Origin: Variovorax sp. KK3
GTDB lineage: Bacteria > Pseudomonadota > Gammaproteobacteria > Burkholderiales > Burkholderiaceae_C
DNA: 49,695 nucleotides
NCBI RefSeq assembly: GCF_001984055.1
Contig: NZ_LYVO01000052.1
Coordinates: 1 to 49,695, forward strand
Direction: 5' to 3'
In this document: piece by piece, positions 25,043-32,958 of the stretch
Numbering within the stretch: the stretch's first letter is position 1
Layout of the letters: each line of letters opens with the position of its first letter
Notes under the pieces: model-generated
The model's database searches: none
What the model was told of the DNA's origin: nothing
Seen by the model: the letters and a program-made list of their open reading frames with translations, nothing else
Translations under genes and position numbers: made by a program

Positions 25043-25076
25043 ATTATTGAACAGACTGCCCTATTTGTTTAATAAT
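25043..25076 (+). promoter_or_regulatory. hipBA promoter nested in an imperfect palindrome
   Basis: The 58 bases before hipB are strikingly AT-rich. ATTATTGAAC (25043-25052) and GTTTAATAAT (25067-25076) are inverted copies with 9 of 10 matches and a 14-base centre. A -35 TTGAAC (25047-25052) and -10 AATAAT (25071-25076, 5/6) sit inside the arms with an 18-base spacer. HipB-type antitoxins bind such palindromes to repress their own operon. Confidence 0.5.
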
Positions 25077-25082
25077 AGTTGA

Positions 25083-25409
25083 ATGCCATCTCGCTCCGAT
25101 GCTTTGGAAAGTTTCCCCGCAGTCGCAGCGAACGCGCTTCGACGCCTCGGAGAAGATCTCGGAATCGCCCGCAAACGCCGAAAGCAATCGCTTCGCGCAT
25201 GGGCGACGCGCATGAACGTGTCCGTTCCGACCTTGATGAAGATGGAACTCGGCGACCCGGCCGTCTCGATGGGCGTTTACGCCACAGCCATCTGGATGAT
25301 CCAGCGGCAGGAGGCCTTGGCGCGGGTGGCAGAGCCGGCACAAGACCTCGCCGCGCTCGAATCGGACATCCAGACGGCATCGCGCCGCGGAGCCCGGCGC
25401 GATGAATGA
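25083..25409 (+). CDS. hipB: HipB-like antitoxin, XRE-family DNA-binding protein
   Basis: A 108-residue protein with one XRE/Cro-type helix-turn-helix at about residues 20-75 (LGEDLGIARKRRKQSLRAWA, MNVSVPTLMKMELGDP). It should bind the palindrome upstream and neutralise HipA. The stop overlaps the hipA start by 8 bases. No ribosome-binding site is seen before the ATG, and the predicted transcription start falls at or next to it, so translation may be leaderless. Function is assigned from the domain plus the adjacent toxin. Confidence 0.85.
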   Translation: MPSRSDALESFPAVAANALRRLGEDLGIARKRRKQSLRAWATRMNVSVPTLMKMELGDPAVSMGVYATAIWMIQRQEALARVAEPAQDLAALESDIQTASRRGARRDE

Positions 25410-26634
25410 AGCCCACGCCTACGAGCCGCAAGACACGCTGGCCCTGTGGATGCTGTCGGACCCCGGTCGCCCCGTCCTCGTCGGCGAACTCTCCCTGGCC
25501 AGCGGAAGCCAAGGGGTCAGCCTGCGCTACGGCCAGGCATGGCGCGGCGCAGGCTATGCATTGAGCGAAGACCTGCCGCTGACCGACGCGCTCTTCCTCC
25601 CGCCCGACCGGAAGGGCGCACCTGGCGCGGTCGAGGACGCTCGCCCCGACCGCTGGGGTGAGCGCGTCATTCGCCGCTTCGAGCGCAGCCCGCGGCTGTC
25701 CGTGCTGGAGCTGCTTCTGTTCGCAGGGGCCGACCGCTACGGTGCGCTCGGTGTGTCGCAGCGGTCCGATGTCTACGAGCCATGGGGGCGGTCGCCCATC
25801 CCTCGCATGGGCGAGCTGGAGCAGATGCAGGACGTGATCCGCAAGGTGATCGCCAACGAGCCGGTCGCCGAGTTGGAAAAGCGCCTGCTGCGTCCCGGTG
25901 TGTCCCTGGGCGGTGCGCGCCCCAAGTCGCTGATCGAGATCGAAGGACACGCCTGGCTCGTCAAGTTCGGAGAAGGCGAGGACGAGGACACGCCGCTCAT
26001 CGAGCACGCGACCATGTCGCTGGCCGCCAGGTGCGGCATCGATGTCGCGCAGACGCGGGCGCTTCCGGTACAGGGGCGGCATGCGGTGGCCATCAAGCGC
26101 TTCGATCGCGAGGGCACGTCGCGCGTCCATGCCGTGTCCGCCCACGTCATCCTGCGAGCGGTCGGCGAACCCTACGGCTATCCGCAACTCGCGCAGCAAC
26201 TGCGACGCCTGTGCCGCGTTGACGACATCGCACGTCAGCAGGCGCAGCTGTTCCGGCGGATGGTGTTCAACATCCTCATGGACAACACCGACGATCACGA
26301 AAAGAACCATGCGCTGTTGCGGGAAGCCGATGGCTACTGGGCCCTTTCGCCGGCGTACGACATGGTGCCCAGCCTGTCCGGCCTCGGGGTCCAGGCCATG
26401 CTGGTGGGCAAGGATGGGCACGATTCGACGATGAAGAACGCCATGTCCGACTGCAAGGCCTTCGGCATGAATCGCCAGCAGGCCTCGAGCATCGTCCGCG
26501 AGGTCTGCGAAGTGGTCGATGGATGGCAGACTCACTTCCAGGCCACCGCAGTCATCGACACGGACTTGGCGCTTCTCGCGCAGTACATCGACAACGAGCG
26601 GCTCGGCGGCCAGAGACGCCTGCCTTTGCGGTAG
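25402..26634 (+). CDS. hipA: HipA-family serine/threonine kinase toxin
   Basis: A 410-residue kinase of the HipA family. The N-terminal HipA_N subdomain (residues about 10-130) leads to the regulatory loop GVSLGGARPKSL with the autophosphorylated Ser168. Next are the lysine VKF strand, the catalytic loop NILMDNTDDHEKNHALL (Asp297 in NTDDH) and the metal-binding YDMVPS (Asp320). E. coli HipA phosphorylates GltX and causes persistence; targets of other family members vary. All key residues are intact, so it should be active. Overlap of 8 bases with hipB ensures coupled expression. Confidence 0.9.
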   Translation: MNEAHAYEPQDTLALWMLSDPGRPVLVGELSLASGSQGVSLRYGQAWRGAGYALSEDLPLTDALFLPPDRKGAPGAVEDARPDRWGERVIRRFERSPRLSVLELLLFAGADRYGALGVSQRSDVYEPWGRSPIPRMGELEQMQDVIRKVIANEPVAELEKRLLRPGVSLGGARPKSLIEIEGHAWLVKFGEGEDEDTPLIEHATMSLAARCGIDVAQTRALPVQGRHAVAIKRFDREGTSRVHAVSAHVILRAVGEPYGYPQLAQQLRRLCRVDDIARQQAQLFRRMVFNILMDNTDDHEKNHALLREADGYWALSPAYDMVPSLSGLGVQAMLVGKDGHDSTMKNAMSDCKAFGMNRQQASSIVREVCEVVDGWQTHFQATAVIDTDLALLAQYIDNERLGGQRRLPLR

Positions 26635-26681
26635 GGCGGCCTCCCCGGCCGGTCTTTCGGCCTCGGCTACCATCGCCGACC

Positions 26682-27167
26682 ATGCGCAACGAAGACACCA
26701 TCCAGCGCCTTTACGAGGCCTTCGCCCGCCTCGACGCCGACACCATGGCGAGCTGCTACGCGCCGGACGCGCGCTTCGACGACGAAGCCTTTTCGTTGCG
26801 CGGTGCACGCGAGGTCGGCGGCATGTGGAAGATGCTGTGCGAGGCCACGCGCGCCAAGGGCGCCGATGTGTGGAAGCTGAGCTGGCGCGACGTGCAGGCC
26901 GACGGCAGCACGGGCCGTGCGCACTGGGACGCGCACTACCGCTTCAGCACCACCGGCCGACTCGTCGACAACTCGATCGACTCCGAATTCCGCTTCACGC
27001 CCGACGGGCTGATCGCCGAGCAGCGCGACCGCTTCGACTTCTGGACCTGGTCGCGCCAGGCGCTGGGCGCGCCGGGCCTGCTGCTGGGCTGGACGCCGAT
27101 GCTGCGCAACAAGGTGCGCGCCGGCGCGGCGAAGAACCTGGCCAACTATCTGTCGACCCATCCATGA
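26682..27167 (+). CDS. NTF2-like (SnoaL-type) protein
   Basis: A 161-residue protein with the cone-shaped NTF2-like fold pattern: the N-terminal helix IQRLYEAFARLDADTMASCY, then APDARFDDEAFSLRGAREVGG, and beta strands such as GRAHWDAHYRFSTTGRLV and IDSEFRFTPDGLIAEQRDRFDFWTW that close the cone. Members are isomerases, hydrolases or binding proteins for small hydrophobic ligands, and many are uncharacterised. Its stop overlaps the next start by 4 bases (ATGA), so the two proteins are coupled. Confidence 0.85.
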   Translation: MRNEDTIQRLYEAFARLDADTMASCYAPDARFDDEAFSLRGAREVGGMWKMLCEATRAKGADVWKLSWRDVQADGSTGRAHWDAHYRFSTTGRLVDNSIDSEFRFTPDGLIAEQRDRFDFWTWSRQALGAPGLLLGWTPMLRNKVRAGAAKNLANYLSTHP

Positions 27168-27472
27168 CGATCACCATCACCAACCATCCCGACCAGCACC
27201 GCTACGAAGCCCACATCGACGGGCAGCTCGCCGGCTACTGCGAATACAACGTGCTCAGCAACGCGGTGATGTTCACCCACACCGAGGTGTTGCCGGCTTT
27301 CGAAGGCCAGGGCGTGGGCTCGGCGCTCGCGCGGCACGTGCTCGACGACGCGCGCACCCAGGCGACGCCGGTCATCCCGGCCTGCCAGTTCATCGCGGGC
27401 TACATCCGCAAGCACCGCGAGTACCTGGACGTCGTGCAGCCCGCCAGCCTGCGCGCCTTTCACATCGAGTGA
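27164..27472 (+). CDS. GNAT-like N-acetyltransferase, YjdJ type (small)
   Basis: A 102-residue single-domain protein of the short GNAT/YjdJ group. The pattern is an N-terminal strand pair (RYEAHIDGQLAGYCEYNV), the VMFTHTEVLPAFEGQGVGSALARHVL segment around the acetyl-CoA pyrophosphate loop (Q-G-x-G-S-x-L) and the strand TPVIPACQFIAGYIRKH. This short family is often annotated as a predicted acetyltransferase whose substrate is not known. Coupled to the NTF2-like gene and converging with the MFS gene 4 bases away. Confidence 0.85.
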   Translation: MTITITNHPDQHRYEAHIDGQLAGYCEYNVLSNAVMFTHTEVLPAFEGQGVGSALARHVLDDARTQATPVIPACQFIAGYIRKHREYLDVVQPASLRAFHIE

Positions 27473-27476
27473 AGCT

Positions 27477-28718
27477 TCAGCTGCGGGCGGCCGTCGCGCC
27501 CTGGGGCGCCGGCAGCCAGGTGAAGGCCGCGCATCCGGCCACCAGCAGCACGGCGATGAAGCCCAGCACCACCGCATAGGGCTCCATGCCGAAGGCTTGC
27601 GCCACCGAGGCCGCGACGCCGGTCAGCCACTGCATGAGCGCCACGCCAAGGAACATGGCCATGGTGAACACCGCCATCGCGCGCCCCGTCAGCGCCGCCG
27701 GATAGGCGCTGCGCACGTCGGCGTACTGCCAGACGATGAAGCCCGACAGCAGCCCGATCGCGAGGGCGCAGCCGACGTCGATCCAGGCCGCGTGGAAGAT
27801 GCCGACCGCGGCGAACAATGCCGCGTAGATGCCGCCGCACACCAGGATGCGCCGGCGCCGCTGCGGGCCGCCGCGGTCCAGCCGGCCGAAGAGCGGCGGA
27901 CCGAACAGCGAGATGACCGACACCGCGAGCGCGACGTTGCCGCTCTGCACCAGCGAGTAACCGTGGCGCTCCACCAGCAGCGGGCCCAGCCACAGGCCGC
28001 GCAGCGAGATGAACGCGGCATAGGTGACCGCGCCCAGCACCACGATGCCCAGGGTGTGCGGCATCGCGAACAGCTCGCCGAAGCGGCGCAGCGCGGCGAT
28101 GGGCGATTCGCGCGGCACGGCGCCACACTCGCCCCCCGGCTCGCGCACCATCAGCGCGATGCTGAGCCAAGCCAGCGCCGAAGCCCCTGCCAGCACCCAG
28201 AAGCCCATGCGCCACGAATACGCCTCGACCAGCCAGGCCAGCGGCGTGCCGGTGATCAGCATCCCCACGCCCCCGATGCCCAGCACCAGCCCCGACACCG
28301 AGGCAAAGCTGGCCGCCGGAAAATGCCGTGCGATGAACACGGTGCACACCAGGAAGGCCGGCGCACAGCCGACGCCGATCAGCACCTGGCCCACGATCAG
28401 CAAGCCGAAGCTGGTCGACAGCGCGGAGATCAGCGCCCCGACGATCGCCAGCGGAAAGGCCGTGAGCACCGTGCGGCGCACGCCGTGCAGGTCGATGCCG
28501 ATGCCCATGAAGAGCTGCATGGCGCCGAAGGCGAAATGAAAACTGCCGGAGAACAGCCCCAGCGCCTGCGCCGACAACCGGTATTCGCCCTGCAGTTGCC
28601 CGGCCATGATGGCGCCCACCGTGCGGTATGCCTGACTCAATGCGAAAGCGGTGCACAGCGTGAGCACCATGGCCCACGCGCGGCGGATGGTCAGCGAACG
28701 GGCCGCGTCAGCCTGCAC
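27477..28718 (-). CDS. major facilitator superfamily (MFS) transporter
   Basis: A 413-residue inner-membrane permease with about 12 hydrophobic segments. The MFS loop 2-3 motif is degenerate (FMGIGIDLHGVRRTV), and a second half-motif is PPLFGRLDRGGPQRRRR. The start is uncertain. A GTG at 28718, overlapping the SEC-C gene stop by 11 bases, gives a short basic N-terminus before the first helix, and I prefer it. The first ATG, at 28670, begins right in helix 1. Substrate unknown. It is translationally linked to the YecA/SEC-C gene upstream. Confidence 0.85.
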   Translation of the reverse strand: MQADAARSLTIRRAWAMVLTLCTAFALSQAYRTVGAIMAGQLQGEYRLSAQALGLFSGSFHFAFGAMQLFMGIGIDLHGVRRTVLTAFPLAIVGALISALSTSFGLLIVGQVLIGVGCAPAFLVCTVFIARHFPAASFASVSGLVLGIGGVGMLITGTPLAWLVEAYSWRMGFWVLAGASALAWLSIALMVREPGGECGAVPRESPIAALRRFGELFAMPHTLGIVVLGAVTYAAFISLRGLWLGPLLVERHGYSLVQSGNVALAVSVISLFGPPLFGRLDRGGPQRRRRILVCGGIYAALFAAVGIFHAAWIDVGCALAIGLLSGFIVWQYADVRSAYPAALTGRAMAVFTMAMFLGVALMQWLTGVAASVAQAFGMEPYAVVLGFIAVLLVAGCAAFTWLPAPQGATAARS

Positions 28719-29493
28719 CGTGGCACTTCTTGTATTTTTTTCCGCTGCCGCAGGGGCAGGGGTCGTTGCGACCCGGCGTCGCTTCCTTGCGCACGGTCTC
28801 GACTCGCGGGCCCATGCTGCGCCACAGGCGGCGCAGGTCGTACACGCCCCAGATCGCATCGCCGAAGTCGTCGACGCGCTGCTGGCTCACGCTGGGCGGG
28901 CCGTCCTCGCTGTACATCGAGAGCACGGGCTTGCCGCGGTCGTCCTCGGTCAGCGCGACGATCGAATCGAGCGCCTCGTCGAGCATGCCGGCCGCCTCCT
29001 TGTCGCGCGGCGGGGTCCATTCGTCGGGCCAGTTCTCCACCGCGTACATGAAGCCGAGCGCCCACACCTGGGCGAAGGAGGGAATGTCCTCGCCGGCCAT
29101 GTCGGCGCGCTCCTCCTCGGGCAGCGAAGCGATGGCGCCACGCGTGTCGAGCACTTCGGGTTGCCAGGCCTGTTCGTCGTCGAGCGACTGCACGTCGGCG
29201 TCCAGCCCTTGCTCGATCTCCCGCCAACGCCGCTTCCAGCGCCAGACGAATTCCATGTGCCGGGCCGGCACGAAGCCGTCGCCCAGCAGCACGGGCCAGT
29301 ACTCGGCCGGCTCGATGGTCCGGCGGGTGCACACCAGCGCGGCCATGAAGCCTTCGCAGAACTCCCATTGCGGGATTTCCTCGTCGTGCTCGCGCATCGC
29401 GTCGAGGTCCTGGTCGAGCGCGTCGAAGTCGTCGGGGCTTAGTGCCTGGGCGGTGGAATCGGGGGTGGGGGAGGTGTCGTTGCTCATGGCCAT
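28708..29493 (-). CDS. YecA/UPF0149 family protein with C-terminal SEC-C zinc motif
   Basis: A 261-residue acidic cytosolic protein. The UPF0149 fold spans about residues 15-210 (PQWEFCEGFMAALVCTRR, SFAQVWALGFMYAVENWPDEW). The SEC-C motif GRNDPCPCGSGKKYKKCHG closes the protein; the same metal-binding tail lets SecA bind ribosomes and SecB. E. coli YecA is a SecA-like ribosome-associated factor. A second ATG at 29487 is an equal start choice. Its 3' end overlaps the MFS start. Confidence 0.88.
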   Translation of the reverse strand: MAMSNDTSPTPDSTAQALSPDDFDALDQDLDAMREHDEEIPQWEFCEGFMAALVCTRRTIEPAEYWPVLLGDGFVPARHMEFVWRWKRRWREIEQGLDADVQSLDDEQAWQPEVLDTRGAIASLPEEERADMAGEDIPSFAQVWALGFMYAVENWPDEWTPPRDKEAAGMLDEALDSIVALTEDDRGKPVLSMYSEDGPPSVSQQRVDDFGDAIWGVYDLRRLWRSMGPRVETVRKEATPGRNDPCPCGSGKKYKKCHGAG

Positions 29494-29618
29494 GGGGTGC
29501 AGCCGCGGCGCTGCCGGGGCCGGTCATTATGCCGAGGGCCACCCTCCGGGTCTGTCATCCGGTGCCGCCGCACGGCGCCTATGATGCGGGCTCCACGGCC
29601 GCCGCCGGCCGCCCCGCC

Positions 29619-31292
29619 ATGACTTCGATCGTTCCGTCCCGTTACTTCGCCTTCGCCCTGTGCGTGCTCGGCCTGCTGGCCAGCCTGGCCGCCCTCTTCG
29701 CGGCACCCTTGCACTGGATGCCCTGGCTTTGCACCGCGGCCTTCGCCGTGCTCAGCGGAACCGGCGTGCACGACCTCCGGCAGCCGCGCCACGCGATCCT
29801 TCGCAACTACCCCGTCATCGGCCACCTGCGCTTCCTGCTCGAATACATCCGCCCCGAGATCCGGCAGTACTTCATCGAAAGCGACCGCGAGGCCGCACCT
29901 TTCTCGCGGGCCCAGCGCTCGCTGGTCTACCAGCGCGCCAAAGGCGAGCCCGACAACCGGCCCTTCGGCACGCAGCTCGACGTCGGCATCGCCGGCTACG
30001 AGTGGATCAACCACTCGATGCAGCCGACCCGGCTCGATGGGCACGACTTCCGCATCGTGATCGGCGGCACGCCCAACCCGGCCTCGCCGGCGGGACAGGT
30101 CTGCACCCAGCCCTATTCGGCCAGCGTGTTCAACATCTCGGCCATGAGCTTCGGCTCGCTGTCGGCCAATGCGATCCTGGCGCTGAACCTGGGCGCCAAG
30201 CACGGCGGCTTCGCGCACGACACCGGCGAGGGCTCGATCTCGGCCCACCATCGCGTACATGGTGGCGACCTCATCTGGGAGATCGGCAGCGGCTACTTCG
30301 GCTGCCGCGACGAGCACGGCCGCTTCAGCGAGGAGCGCTTCACCGCCAACGCGCGCGACCCGCAGGTGAAGATGATCGAGATCAAGCTGAGCCAGGGCGC
30401 CAAGCCGGGCCACGGCGGCGTGCTGCCGGCGCCCAAGGTCACGCCCGAGATCGCGGCCGCGCGCGGTGTGCCGGTGCGGGTGGACTGCATTTCGCCCTCG
30501 TCGCACAGCGCCTTCTCCACGCCGGTGGAGATGCTGCATTTCATCGCCCGGCTGCGCGTGCTGTCGGGCGGCAAGCCGGTCGGCTTCAAGTTCTGCCTGG
30601 GCCATCCGTGGGAATGGTTCGCCATCGTCAAGGCCATGCAGCAGACCGGGCTCACGCCCGACTTCATCGTGGTCGACGGCGCCGAGGGCGGCACCGGTGC
30701 CGCGCCGGTGGAGTTCAGCGACCACGTGGGCGCGCCGCTGCAGGAAGGCCTGCTGCTGGTGCATAACACGCTGATCGGCGTCAACCTGCGCGAACGCATC
30801 AAGATCGGCTGCGCGGGCAAGGTGATCACCGCCTTCGACGTGGCGCGCATGATGGCGCTGGGCGCCGACTGGTGCAATGCGGCGCGCGGCTTCATGATGG
30901 CGCTGGGCTGCATCCAGGCGCAGACCTGCCACACCGGCCACTGCCCGACCGGCGTGACCACGCAAGACCCGGCGCGCCAGCAGGCGCTGGTGGTGCCCAC
31001 CAAAGCCGAGCGCGTGCGCAACTTCCACGACAGCACGCTGCATGCGCTCAAGGAACTCGTGCAGGCCGCCGGCCTCGACCATCCGCAGCAGATCACGGCC
31101 CACCACATCGTGCGGCGCATCTCCGACACCGAGGTGCGGCTGCTCAGCAACCTGGTGCTGCAGGTGAAGCCCGGCGCGCTGCTGCACTCGCTGGAGAACC
31201 AGCACAACGTCTTCCGCACCTACTGGCCGCTGGCCAGCGCGCACAGCTTCCAGCCCCTGCTGGACACGGAACCTGCCTTGGCTGCCGCATGA
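29619..31292 (+). CDS. membrane-anchored glutamate-synthase-like FMN/Fe-S oxidoreductase
   Basis: A 557-residue protein. Two hydrophobic segments at about residues 8-50 anchor it to the membrane. The rest is the FMN-binding TIM barrel of the GltB large subunit without its amidotransferase or C-terminal domain: SASVFNISAMSFGSLSANAI, GGFAHDTGEGSIS, KPGHGGVLPAPKV, ISPSSHSAF, VDGAEGGTGAAP. The C-terminal CIQAQTCHTGHCPTGV holds the three cysteines that in GltB bind a 3Fe-4S cluster. Without the glutaminase domain it cannot use glutamine directly as GOGAT does. Family members of this kind are annotated as glutamate-synthase-like, with no known reaction. Coupled by a 4-base overlap to the kinase-like gene. 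Confidence 0.88.
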   Translation: MTSIVPSRYFAFALCVLGLLASLAALFAAPLHWMPWLCTAAFAVLSGTGVHDLRQPRHAILRNYPVIGHLRFLLEYIRPEIRQYFIESDREAAPFSRAQRSLVYQRAKGEPDNRPFGTQLDVGIAGYEWINHSMQPTRLDGHDFRIVIGGTPNPASPAGQVCTQPYSASVFNISAMSFGSLSANAILALNLGAKHGGFAHDTGEGSISAHHRVHGGDLIWEIGSGYFGCRDEHGRFSEERFTANARDPQVKMIEIKLSQGAKPGHGGVLPAPKVTPEIAAARGVPVRVDCISPSSHSAFSTPVEMLHFIARLRVLSGGKPVGFKFCLGHPWEWFAIVKAMQQTGLTPDFIVVDGAEGGTGAAPVEFSDHVGAPLQEGLLLVHNTLIGVNLRERIKIGCAGKVITAFDVARMMALGADWCNAARGFMMALGCIQAQTCHTGHCPTGVTTQDPARQQALVVPTKAERVRNFHDSTLHALKELVQAAGLDHPQQITAHHIVRRISDTEVRLLSNLVLQVKPGALLHSLENQHNVFRTYWPLASAHSFQPLLDTEPALAAA

Positions 31293-32206
31293 ACCCGGTT
31301 GCGAAACGCGGCACGCGCGTGCAGGCGCGCAAGGGGGTGGCATCGGCGCCGGCACCCCTCGAAGCCGGCGTGCCGCCGCTGGAACCGGGCGATTACGCGG
31401 AGTTCCTGCGCAGCATGCTGCCGCAGCAGCCAAAGGCCGTGGCCAGCCATCGGCTCGGGCAGGAACGCGTGTGGCTCAAGAAGGCCGGCCCGCCGCACGG
31501 CAAGCTCGGCTACCACCTGATGGCCGCGGTGGCGAGCCTGCTGCGCCTCGACGTGCTGACCCCGGTGGTCAACCCCGGCGGCGAGGCCGCCATCGCCACC
31601 GAGGCGCGGCGCCTGCGGGCGCTTGGCGCGCTGGGCCTGCGCGTGCCGGCCGTGCTGGCGCAGCAGCCCGATGGCCTGCTGATCTCCGACCTGGGCGAAA
31701 GCGGCCGGCCGCCCGTGGTGCTGCAGGAGCGCCTGGACCAGGCCGCGGCGCAGGGCCCGAGCGCGCTGCTGGCCGTTTGGCGCGAGGGATTGGAAGCCAT
31801 CGCCGTGGTGCATGCGCACGGCGCTTACTTGAGCCAGGCCTTCGACCGCAACCTGGTGCAGTGCCCCGACGGCGTGATCGGCTACATCGACTTCGAGGAC
31901 GACCCGGGCGAGACATTGCCGCTGGCCGAATGCCAGGTGCGCGACTGGCTCAGCTACCTGCATTCGACCGCGATGCTGGTGCGCGCCGCATCGTCCCAAG
32001 CGGCCGGTGCCCACTGGCATGCGGTGCTGGCCGACGCGGCCGATGAAACGCGCGACCGGCTCGCGCTGGCCGCACGCCGCATGCGCTGGCTGCGCCACCT
32101 GCCCGCGGGGCGGCGTTGGGGGCGGGACACGCAGCGCTCGCGTGCGGTGGCGCGGTTGCTGTGGCGGTGGTATGGAGGCGAGGCAGCTCGGCCTACGCAG
32201 CGCTAG
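31289..32206 (+). CDS. kinase-fold protein (RIO/BUD32-like), possibly catalytically altered
   Basis: A 305-residue cytosolic protein. After a 40-residue basic/proline leader, the region ERVWLKKAGP (strand with lysine), EARRLRALGALGLRVPAVLA, LLISDLGES (hinge) and GYIDFEDDPGE (a DFG-type metal Asp) follow the order of small protein-kinase-like folds such as RIO, BUD32 and Kdo kinase. In those the catalytic loop reads HGDLxxxN. Here the matching segment is AYLSQAFDRN, with Gln where the catalytic Asp is expected by my alignment. It may be a pseudokinase or use another residue. The start overlaps the GltB-like stop by 4 bases (ATGA), so the pair is co-translated. Confidence 0.7.
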   Translation: MNPVAKRGTRVQARKGVASAPAPLEAGVPPLEPGDYAEFLRSMLPQQPKAVASHRLGQERVWLKKAGPPHGKLGYHLMAAVASLLRLDVLTPVVNPGGEAAIATEARRLRALGALGLRVPAVLAQQPDGLLISDLGESGRPPVVLQERLDQAAAQGPSALLAVWREGLEAIAVVHAHGAYLSQAFDRNLVQCPDGVIGYIDFEDDPGETLPLAECQVRDWLSYLHSTAMLVRAASSQAAGAHWHAVLADAADETRDRLALAARRMRWLRHLPAGRRWGRDTQRSRAVARLLWRWYGGEAARPTQR

Positions 32207-32239
32207 CCCCTCTTCGAATCGGTTCGCCGTTGCAAGAGA

Positions 32240-32263
32240 TGCGACGGTGCGACAGTGCGACAT
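32240..32263 (+). repeat. three 8-bp direct repeats upstream of the chaperone gene
   Basis: TGCGACGG, TGCGACAG and TGCGACAT follow each other without gaps at 32240-32263 in the 177-base space before the type III chaperone-like gene. The rest of that space is AT-richer than the neighbouring genes and holds no ORF I can support. The phased short repeats might be a regulator site. Confidence 0.5.
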
Positions 32264-32383
32264 GCAACGGCCAGATCGTCTTGCCACACCGGCTTGTTCG
32301 GCCGGATGCAATGGATATCCGAGGAACGCGAAAGCAATTCCGGTTACCCAGTGTGCTGTTTTCAACAGTTCACCGCCTTGCAC

Positions 32384-32935
32384 ATGGAACCAATCGTCCC
32401 GGGCTTTGCTGCCATTCCTTCCAACCTGCCCGCACTTGCGATCGCAGATCACCTCGAAGAAACACTCAAGGATCTGCCGAAGATCCTGCAACAGGCCCAG
32501 CCCGCACTGCTGGCCGGCACCTCGCTCGGGGAATTGAGGGGACTCGAAAGCGCCGACCGCGATGCACTGTACGAGGCCGCCTGCGAGCTGTGCGATGCAG
32601 ATCGGTTCCGAGAAGCCTTGCCGATCGCCTTGCAACTTGTCGCGCATGAACCGCGTGATGCCCGCTTCACCTTCATCGCGGGCAGCTGCCTGCAGCGTTT
32701 GGAACTATCGAAGCCCGCGTCGGCCATGTTCGGGCTGTGCATCATGGAAACGTTCGACCCGGTGGCGCTTTACCGCCTGGGCGAATGCCTCGATGCGCAA
32801 GGAGAAAGCCGGCAGGCACGCGAAGCCTTTGAAGCGGTTCAGGAGATGTGCAGGGGCGACCATGAGCGACGCGAACTGCAGGTGTGGTGTACCGAGGCGC
32901 TGGGCCGTCTCAGCGCCTCGGAAATCTCTCACTGA
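32384..32935 (+). CDS. type III secretion class II chaperone-like TPR protein (SycD/LcrH/IpgC family)
   Basis: A 183-residue acidic helical protein. Residues about 60-165 are three TPR units in the exact SycD/LcrH order: LYEAACELCDADRFREALPI, then ARFTFIAGSCLQRLELSKPA, then ALYRLGECLDAQGESRQARE. The Cys/Gly/Ala-rich helix pairs and the AGSCLQ and GECLDAQG phrases are characteristic of the chaperones for type III translocators (YopB/YopD, IpaB/IpaC). Several longer in-frame starts exist; 32384 is where the protein-like sequence begins. No other type III genes are in the window, so this is an orphan. The next gene, 23 bases downstream, is the natural candidate for its client. Confidence 0.75.
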   Translation: MEPIVPGFAAIPSNLPALAIADHLEETLKDLPKILQQAQPALLAGTSLGELRGLESADRDALYEAACELCDADRFREALPIALQLVAHEPRDARFTFIAGSCLQRLELSKPASAMFGLCIMETFDPVALYRLGECLDAQGESRQAREAFEAVQEMCRGDHERRELQVWCTEALGRLSASEISH

Positions 32936-32958
32936 AACACGATCTTGCAGACTGCCCC

